Origin: CALJUZ01 sp003387805
GTDB taxonomy: Bacteria > Bacillota > Limnochordia > Limnochordales > ZCTH02-B6
Length of the DNA: 19,027 nucleotides
Assembly (NCBI GenBank): GCA_937975235.1
Contig: CALJUZ010000096.1
Span: forward strand, 1 to 19,027
Direction: 5' to 3'
Position 1 is the stretch's first letter, and each line of letters begins with the position of its first letter. Positions 14,265 to 19,027 of this stretch are shown piece by piece. The translations under genes were made by a program, and so were the position numbers. The notes beneath the pieces are model-generated. The model searched no databases. It saw nothing but the letters and a program-made list of their open reading frames with translations, and had not been told where the DNA came from.

Positions 14265-15227
14265 GTGCACAAGTCAAAGGTTCGCAGCCTGTCCGTAGTG
14301 TTGGCCGCTTTGCTGATCGTAGGCGTGTTCGCCGCGGCCGCGGGCGCGCAGACGCGGTTTCTGAGCCTGTCCACCGGCGGGCCCGGCGGCGTGTACTTCC
14401 CGCTGGGCGGCGCGATGGCGGATCTTTTGTCCCGCCACATGCCGGGCGTCATCGTGACGGCCGAATCCACCGCGGCGTCGGTGGAGAACGCCCGCCTGGT
14501 CGGCAACGGCTTGTCGGATATGGGCATGGTGCTGGGCAGCGTCGCGTACAACGCGCACCACGGCCTGCCGCCCTTTGAGCAGCCGCTGGATATCGTGGCG
14601 CTGTTCCAGATGTACCCGGCGCCGCAGCATTTGGTCGTGCTGAAGGAGTCGGGCATCAAGTCCGTCAACGACCTGCGCGGCAAGCGGGTGTCCACCGAGG
14701 CCCCGGGCAGCGGCGCGGAGACCATCGCGCTGGCCATTCTCGAAACGTTCGGCATTGATCCCGACCGCGACATGACGCGGGCGCGCCTGTCGCAAAACGA
14801 GTCCGCAGACGCGCTGGTGGACCGCATCGTGGACGCCATCTTCCTGAACTTCGCCTATCCGGGCGCGGCGGTGGAGCAGATCGCGCAAGTGCGCGATATC
14901 GATCTGGTGTCGCTGGAGCCCGAGATGCTGGACAAGATTATCGAGGCGCATCCGTACTTCGTGCGCTCGGTCATCCCGGCGGGCACGTACCGGGGCGTGG
15001 ACTACGACGTGCTCGCGCTGGGCGACTCCAACGTCATCGTGGCCCATCGTTCCATGCCCGACGATTTGGCGTATGAGATCGTGAAGACCATTTATGAAAA
15101 CGCGGCGGCGCTGCACGCCGTGCATCCGGTGGCGCTGCAGCTGGTGCCGGAAAACGGCATCCACTCGCCCATTCCGCTGCATCCGGGCGCGGAGCGGTAC
15201 TTCCGTGAGGTCGGCGTGCTGGAGTAA
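14265..15227 (+). CDS. TAXI-family TRAP transporter solute-binding protein
   Basis: A 320-residue secreted binding protein of the TAXI (TRAP-associated extracytoplasmic immunogenic) family, which captures a substrate and delivers it to the TRAP permease for ion-gradient-driven uptake. The signal peptide spans residues 1-28 (VVLAALLIVGVFAAAAGA, cleavage likely before QTRF). The family pattern is clear: FLSLSTGGPGGVYFPLGGAMADLL near the mature start, VTAESTAASVENARLVG, VSTEAPGSGAETIALAIL and a central DAIFLNFAYPGAAV. No cysteine is present, so it is not a lipoprotein. GTG 14265 follows AGGAGGT at 14251-14257. Known TAXI ligands include glutamate and related acids, but the residues here do not allow a substrate to be named. 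A stable hairpin follows the stop codon. Confidence 0.94.
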   Translation: MHKSKVRSLSVVLAALLIVGVFAAAAGAQTRFLSLSTGGPGGVYFPLGGAMADLLSRHMPGVIVTAESTAASVENARLVGNGLSDMGMVLGSVAYNAHHGLPPFEQPLDIVALFQMYPAPQHLVVLKESGIKSVNDLRGKRVSTEAPGSGAETIALAILETFGIDPDRDMTRARLSQNESADALVDRIVDAIFLNFAYPGAAVEQIAQVRDIDLVSLEPEMLDKIIEAHPYFVRSVIPAGTYRGVDYDVLALGDSNVIVAHRSMPDDLAYEIVKTIYENAAALHAVHPVALQLVPENGIHSPIPLHPGAERYFREVGVLE

Positions 15228-15245
15228 GGGCGGTGGCCGCCGGCG

Positions 15246-15276
15246 GAATCGGGGGCGCGGGGCGCGCTCCCGATTC
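15246..15276 (+). other. Intercistronic stem-loop after the TAXI binding-protein gene
   Basis: GAATCGGG (15246-15253) pairs with CCCGATTC (15269-15276). The stem continues through a G-T wobble and GCGCG/CGCGC to a GGG loop, about 14 bp in total. No T tract follows, so it is probably not a full terminator. Its place directly after a binding-protein gene and before the membrane genes is typical of elements that protect the upstream mRNA or reduce read-through. Confidence 0.7.
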
Positions 15277-15288
15277 CCCGCGGCTCTG

Positions 15289-15834
15289 ATGCCGGGCCCG
15301 GCCCGCTGGCTGTGTCTCGTGCTGGCCGGCTTGGCGGCGGCCGCGGCGGCGACGGGTCCGGCGGCGGCAGTGTCGTGGGCCGGGACGCCGGCGGAAGCGG
15401 GGGCGGAGGAGCCGCAGCCGCCGGCCACCTGCTGCTCGGGCGAGCCCGTCCGGATCGTGGTCGTGGACCTGGAGACGGGGGAGGAGCTTTGGTCGGCGCC
15501 GGCGCGGGCGGGAGACGAAATTTGGTACACCTACACCCATTCGGCGGACAAGACGCCCGTGCAAAGTCTGTTGCGGGTCGAGGCGCCGCCGGTCGGTCTC
15601 GTGCTGGTGCTGGAGCGATATTTATGGTACGGAGCGGGGCTCGAGTTTCGTTCCGACCGGGGCGTGTATCTGGACGGCCGGTGGGTCGTGGTGGAAGCCG
15701 AGCGCGCCGTGGGCCGCTTGCCGCTGCGGGTGGCCGGCACGGTGGAGCAGGAAATCATCGTCGGTCAAAACCGCACCACGCTGAGCGAGCTGGCTGAGTA
15801 CGGCGCACGGGTCATGCTGGAGGTGAGGCCGTGA
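15289..15834 (+). CDS. DUF1850 protein associated with TAXI-TRAP transporters
   Basis: A 181-residue exported protein of the DUF1850 family. Residues 1-28 look like a signal peptide or N-terminal membrane anchor (WLCLVLAGLAAAAAATGPAAA). A linker rich in Ala, Pro and Glu carries a Cys-Cys pair (C48, C49). The conserved domain (about 54-175) contains WYTYTHSADKTPVQSLLRVE, LERYLWYGAGLEF and a closing IIVGQNRTTLSELA. DUF1850 proteins occur next to TAXI-type TRAP genes in many bacteria; their role is unknown, with an accessory part in transport assumed. The ATG lacks a convincing ribosome binding site and lies 12 bases after the intercistronic hairpin, so expression may be low or coupled. It overlaps the permease gene by four bases (GTGA). 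Confidence 0.85.
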   Translation: MPGPARWLCLVLAGLAAAAAATGPAAAVSWAGTPAEAGAEEPQPPATCCSGEPVRIVVVDLETGEELWSAPARAGDEIWYTYTHSADKTPVQSLLRVEAPPVGLVLVLERYLWYGAGLEFRSDRGVYLDGRWVVVEAERAVGRLPLRVAGTVEQEIIVGQNRTTLSELAEYGARVMLEVRP

Positions 15835-17729
15835 ACGCGCAAACGCAGGACAGCGTCCGCCGGTGGGCCAAGACCGCCGTGGCGGTGCTGGGCTTTTCGG
15901 CGTCGGTGTACCATTTGTACGCGGCGTACTTTTACCCGCTGTTCGCGTTGCAGCACCGGGCGCTGCACTTCTTGCTTCTTGGCGTCATGCTGTTTCTCAT
16001 CCACACCGTCATCAAAGAGAAGGAACTGACCTGGCCGAAGCTGATTTATTCGCTGGTCTTCATCGCGATGACGGTGGCCGGGACGCTGTACGTTCTGGTC
16101 AATTACGACAGCGTGGCGATGCGGGCGGGCGCGTACAATACGACGGACATCGCGTTCGGCATCTTGATGCTCCTGGTGGTGTTCGAGGCCGCGCGGCGGG
16201 GCACCGGCTGGCCCATCGTCATCGTGGCCGGGGCGTTTTTCGTCTACGCGTTCGTGGGGCCCTACATGCCCCTCGTGCTTGCCCACCGCGGCTTTCCGCT
16301 GCAGCGGACGGTGCCGTTTCTGTACTTGACCACCGAGGGCATTTTCGGTATCCCGCTGGGCGTGTCGGCCAAGTTCGTGCTGCTGTTCATTTTGTACGGC
16401 GCGATGTTGGAGCGGACGGGCGCCGGCAAGTTCTTCCTTGACTTGGCCATGGCCATCGCCGGCAGCACGCGGGGCGGGCCGGCCAAGGCGGCCGTCCTCG
16501 GCTCGGCGGTCATGGGCACGCTGTCGGGCAGCTCCACGGCCAACGTGACGACGACGGGCACGTTTACGATTCCGCTGATGAAGAGAATCGGCGTCAAGCC
16601 GGAAGTGGCCGGCGGCATCGAGGCGTCGGCGTCGACCATGGGGCAGATTACGCCGCCGGTCATGGGCGCGGCCGCCTTTTTGCTGGCGGAGTATACGGGC
16701 ATTCCGTATTTGCGTGTCGCCATGGCGGCCGGCATTCCGGCGCTGCTGGCGTTCTACTCCATGTTCATCCAGGTGGACTTTATGGCCGCGTTTTCGGGCC
16801 TCAGGGGCATCCCGCGGCCGGACCTGCCCCGTCTGCGGCAGGTGCTGCGGGAAGGCGGGTACTTCCTGCTGCCGCTGGTCGCTCTGGTCTACTTCCTGAT
16901 GGCGGGCTATTCGCCTGAACGGGCCATCTTCTGGACCATTTTGGTCACCATCGCCATCGTGCTGGTGGCCGGCGTGGTGCGGGGCGAAGCCCGGGAGACG
17001 GCGCGGCAGATCGTGCTCGCGTTCCGGGACGGCGGCGTCAACACCGTGGAAGTGGCCGCCATCTGCGCCGCCGCGGGCATCATCATCGGCGTCACCACCA
17101 TGACCGGGCTGGGCCTGCGCATCAGCACCATCGTGCTGGACCTGTCGGGCGGCAGCTTGTGGCTGGCGGCGCCGTTGGCCGCGATTTCGTCGCTTATTCT
17201 GGGCATGGGCATTCCCACCACGGCCAACTACGTCATCCAGGCCACGCTGGTGGCGCCGGCCTTCGTCAGCATGGGCGTGCCGCTCTTGGCGGCCCACTTG
17301 TTCGTGTTTTACTACGGCCTGCTGGCCGACGTGACGCCGCCGGTGGCGCTGGCGGGCTTTGCGGCGTCGGGCATCGCCCAGTCGGACCCGTTCCGCACGG
17401 GGGTTGAGGGATTCCGCTTCGGGTTTGCCAAGTACGTGGTGCCGTTCTTGTTCCTGACGCACCAAGGCCTGCTGCTGGAAGGCGGACTGCTCAACATCAT
17501 CTCGGCCACGCTGGCGGCCATCATCGGGATTACGGCCCTGGCGGGCGTGCTGCAGCGCTACTTCTTCGGCCCGGTGCAGCTTTGGCAGATGGCAGTGCTG
17601 CTGGTGGGCGCCTTCGCCATGTTTACGATGCAGGCCCAGTACTGGCTGCTGGGCCTCGCGCTCATTGCGGCCGTCGGGGCGAGCCAGTGGGTCGCGTTCC
17701 GGGTCAAGCCCAAGGCGGTGGCCGGCTGA
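15831..17729 (+). CDS. TRAP transporter permease, fused DctQ-DctM type (TAXI-TRAP)
   Basis: A 632-residue integral membrane protein of the fused 4TM/12TM TRAP permease family that partners TAXI binding proteins. The first about 150 residues contain the small-subunit-like helices (WAKTAVAVLGFSASVYHLY, HFLLLGVMLFLIHTVI). The large-subunit part carries the signature GTLSGSSTANVTTTGTFTIP (about 223-242) followed by IEASASTMGQITPPVMGAAA. It is repeated in the second half as LILGMGIPTTANYVIQATLV and DVTPPVALAGFAASGIAQSD, the internal pseudo-symmetry expected of the ion-coupled elevator. It carries out substrate uptake driven by a sodium or proton gradient; the coupling ion cannot be read here. GTG 15831 overlaps the DUF1850 stop and has GGAGGTGA just upstream. 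The end of the gene is duplicated: see the 17-bp tandem repeat. Confidence 0.95.
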   Translation: MNAQTQDSVRRWAKTAVAVLGFSASVYHLYAAYFYPLFALQHRALHFLLLGVMLFLIHTVIKEKELTWPKLIYSLVFIAMTVAGTLYVLVNYDSVAMRAGAYNTTDIAFGILMLLVVFEAARRGTGWPIVIVAGAFFVYAFVGPYMPLVLAHRGFPLQRTVPFLYLTTEGIFGIPLGVSAKFVLLFILYGAMLERTGAGKFFLDLAMAIAGSTRGGPAKAAVLGSAVMGTLSGSSTANVTTTGTFTIPLMKRIGVKPEVAGGIEASASTMGQITPPVMGAAAFLLAEYTGIPYLRVAMAAGIPALLAFYSMFIQVDFMAAFSGLRGIPRPDLPRLRQVLREGGYFLLPLVALVYFLMAGYSPERAIFWTILVTIAIVLVAGVVRGEARETARQIVLAFRDGGVNTVEVAAICAAAGIIIGVTTMTGLGLRISTIVLDLSGGSLWLAAPLAAISSLILGMGIPTTANYVIQATLVAPAFVSMGVPLLAAHLFVFYYGLLADVTPPVALAGFAASGIAQSDPFRTGVEGFRFGFAKYVVPFLFLTHQGLLLEGGLLNIISATLAAIIGITALAGVLQRYFFGPVQLWQMAVLLVGAFAMFTMQAQYWLLGLALIAAVGASQWVAFRVKPKAVAG

Positions 17730-17747
17730 CGGCGGTGGCCGGCTGAC
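17714..17747. repeat. 17-bp tandem duplication spanning the TRAP permease stop codon
   Basis: GGCGGTGGCCGGCTGAC occurs twice in direct succession (17714-17730 and 17731-17747). The first copy encodes the last residues Ala-Val-Ala-Gly and the TGA stop; the second copy repeats both downstream. The copies are identical, implying a recent slippage or duplication event. Confidence 0.9.
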
Positions 17748-17800
17748 GGCCCGCCGTGGAAGCGGACGGATCCGCGGCCGGCCGGTGGACGGGGCGGCTG

Positions 17801-17860
17801 GGCCGCCGGCGGACAGGCCGCGCCGCCGGCGGAAAGGCCGCGCCACCGGCGGACAGGGCG
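17801..17860. repeat. 20-bp period tandem repeat, about three copies
   Basis: Three successive 20-base units (17801-17820, 17821-17840, 17841-17860) differ at only a few positions; the first is GGCCGCCGGCGGACAGGCCG. Degenerate copies flank them at 17781-17800 and 17861-17880. Each unit contains a short inverted repeat (GCCGCCGGCGG-like). The period is not a multiple of three and no start codon/binding-site pair opens a frame across it, so it looks non-coding. It fills most of the 183-base gap between the TRAP permease and the next gene. Confidence 0.8.
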
Positions 17861-17912
17861 CGCCGCCCGGACGGAGCGGGCGGCTAGAGCAATATTGCAA
17901 GGAGTGATGGCG

Positions 17913-18911
17913 TTGCGGCAGTTGCGTGTCATCGATGCGGTGTCTATGGCCCAAAAGCTGGTGCGGCTGCATCTCGGGATCCAGCCGGGCGAGCAGGTGC
18001 TGCTGGTCACCGACCCGCTGACGGAGATGGAGATGGCGTGGGCGCTGGCCGGCGCGATTCAGGACGTGGGCGCGGAGTACACGCTGACGGTCATGCCGTC
18101 GCGGCACATGGAGCGGGCCACCGAGCTGACGAAGATTTTGGACGCGGGGCTGCAGGCGGCCGACGTCATCATCGGCATGAACGGATCGTCGGGCGCGCCG
18201 ACGTATTCGAAGACCGTCGCGGAGCTCCTGGCGCAGAAGCGCATCCGGGCCATGTCCATGGTGATGCGCTCCATGGACAACTGGACGCGGGGCGGGGCCC
18301 TCGCGGACTACGAAGAGCTGAACCGCAAAGGGCACGAACTGGCCGACGTGTGGGCGGCGGGGTCGACGGTGACGGTGCGCACGGCGCTGGGCACCGACTT
18401 CACCGCGGGCGTCACGAAGGACCCGGTCATGGGGCACCCGGTCATCGTCGAGTGCGGCATCGCCCGGGAGCCGGGGAAGGAAGCGGCTTTTTCCGACGGC
18501 GAAATTTCCCAGCGGCCGCTGGCCGGCACCGCCAACGGCACGCTGGTCATCGACGGCCCCGTGGCCAAGATCGGCGGCGGCGACGATCCGATCCACATTG
18601 AGGTGCGCAACGGCAAGGTGGTGTCGGTGGAGGGCGGGCGGCGGGCGCGCCAGCTGCAGCGCATCTTGGACACCGTGCCGGGCGCGGACCACATCGCCGA
18701 GATCGGCCTGGGCCTGAACCCCATGTCGCTGCGCAACAACGATTTCGAAGAGGAGAAGAAGGCCGCGGGCAGCGTGCACGTGGCGCTGGGCAGCGACCTG
18801 TTCTACGGCGGCACCCACGCGTGCGACGTGCATTTGGACATGGTCATGCGGGATGCGACCTTTATGGTCGACGACAAGGTCATCGCGGAGAACGGGCGGG
18901 TGGTGGCGTGA
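17913..18911 (+). CDS. M29 aminopeptidase / NicX-like metalloenzyme
   Basis: A 332-residue protein related to M29 metallo-aminopeptidases and to the iron enzyme NicX (2,5-dihydroxypyridine dioxygenase), which share a fold. Candidate metal ligands are E197 (SDGEIS), E263 (AEIGLGLNP), H289 (GSVHVALG), H307 and D309 (DVHLD). The 66-residue spacing from E197 to E263 and the HxD pair fit my recollection of the AmpT ligands (E250, E316, H345, H378, D380). At the E263 position NicX has a histidine, so the site looks closer to the peptidase type, although the overall length (M29 about 410, NicX about 350) is closer to NicX. TTG 17913 has AAGGAG eight bases upstream; ATG 17907 is only two bases from it and is the alternative. 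It belongs to the TAXI-TRAP operon, 183 bases after the permease, and may process the imported compound. Confidence 0.82.
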   Translation: MRQLRVIDAVSMAQKLVRLHLGIQPGEQVLLVTDPLTEMEMAWALAGAIQDVGAEYTLTVMPSRHMERATELTKILDAGLQAADVIIGMNGSSGAPTYSKTVAELLAQKRIRAMSMVMRSMDNWTRGGALADYEELNRKGHELADVWAAGSTVTVRTALGTDFTAGVTKDPVMGHPVIVECGIAREPGKEAAFSDGEISQRPLAGTANGTLVIDGPVAKIGGGDDPIHIEVRNGKVVSVEGGRRARQLQRILDTVPGADHIAEIGLGLNPMSLRNNDFEEEKKAAGSVHVALGSDLFYGGTHACDVHLDMVMRDATFMVDDKVIAENGRVVA

Positions 18912-19027
18912 CGGAGCACGGGGCTGGGCGGAACGCCGGGCGGCCGGGCGGCGACGGGCGGGCGGCGCCGGCGGGTGAGCGGGGCGGCCCTCCGGCGGGC
19001 GAGCGCGGCGGCCCGCCGGCAGGCGAG
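18908..19027 (+). CDS. Start of an unidentified ORF with octapeptide repeats, cut by window edge
   Basis: GTG at 18908 overlaps the stop of the M29-like gene (GTGA), the same stop-start arrangement used by btuC and the TRAP permease in this window. The frame is open for 40 codons to the window end. The product starts MTEHGAGRNAGRPGGDGRA and then reads PAGERGGP twice plus a third partial PAGE, encoded by 24-bp tandem units at 18968-18991, 18992-19015 and 19016-19027. This Gly/Pro/Arg-rich N-terminus is probably disordered. No family can be assigned from the visible part. The binding site is weak (GGGCGGG), so translation would depend on coupling to the gene before it. Confidence 0.5.
   Translation, partial: MTEHGAGRNAGRPGGDGRAAPAGERGGPPAGERGGPPAGE
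18968..19027. repeat. 24-bp tandem repeat at window end (in frame, PAGERGGP)
   Basis: Two full 24-base units and one half unit follow each other directly; the two full units differ at three positions. The period is eight codons and stays in the frame of the GTG at 18908. The array may continue beyond the window. Confidence 0.85.

Noticed and set aside
17665..17907. Short plus-strand open frame across the 20-bp tandem repeats
   Set aside because: It starts inside the TRAP permease gene in another frame, has no binding site, and its Arg/Gly-rich product only reflects the repeat composition.
15765..18833. Very long minus-strand open frame opposite the TRAP permease and metalloenzyme genes
   Set aside because: Its product is His/Arg/Gln-rich without any domain, and the opposite strand encodes two clear conserved proteins. 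Long antisense frames are common in DNA of this composition.
1..19027. CRISPR arrays, tRNA or rRNA genes
   Set aside because: No regularly spaced direct repeats with unique spacers, no tRNA-like T-arm/acceptor pattern and no rRNA-like conserved blocks were seen on either strand.

Overview
This very GC-rich window has frequent GTG and TTG starts, strong AGGAGG-type ribosome binding sites and tightly packed genes. Its content (YczE-type membrane protein, CobB-type sirtuin, TAXI-TRAP transporter with DUF1850, ISLre2-type transposase remnant) points to a high-GC member of the Bacillota, of the Symbiobacterium/Thermaerobacter/Limnochorda kind. That placement is an inference; no rRNA or ribosomal-protein marker is present. 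Both transporter binding proteins have signal peptides without a lipobox cysteine, which is unexpected for a typical single-membrane Gram-positive.

Layout. Positions 1-447 hold the C-terminal part of a GT4 glycosyltransferase with an apparent one-base frameshift. Positions 557-3958 carry a universal stress protein, a sirtuin with the YxxR signature of succinyl/malonyl-lysine deacylases, and a membrane PAP2 phosphatase fused to a GDPD phosphodiesterase. Positions 4008-5117 (minus strand) carry a pterin-4a-carbinolamine dehydratase followed by a YigZ/IMPACT protein. Positions 5163-5790 contain the C-terminal scar of an ISLre2-type transposase and a long three-stem nested inverted repeat.

Positions 5812-9180 form a complete cobalamin uptake unit: promoter, cobalamin riboswitch, intrinsic terminator, then binding protein, FecCD permease and ATPase. 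The terminator arms are complementary to both strands of the aptamer closing helix, so the on/off switch can be read from the sequence. Positions 9140-11384 (minus strand) carry a YczE-like membrane protein followed by a succinate-semialdehyde-type aldehyde dehydrogenase, whose 3' end overlaps the ATPase gene tail to tail. A GalE-like epimerase (11609-12586) and a small four-helix membrane protein (12658-13038, minus) converge on a bidirectional terminator.

Positions 13252 to the window end form the most distinctive block: an RpiR/SIS regulator, a TAXI solute-binding protein, a DUF1850 protein, a fused TRAP permease, an M29/NicX-family metalloenzyme, and the start of another ORF opening with an octapeptide repeat. 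Short gaps and GTGA stop-start overlaps suggest one transcript. The simplest reading is a regulated uptake-and-processing operon for an unknown small organic acid or peptide-like compound.
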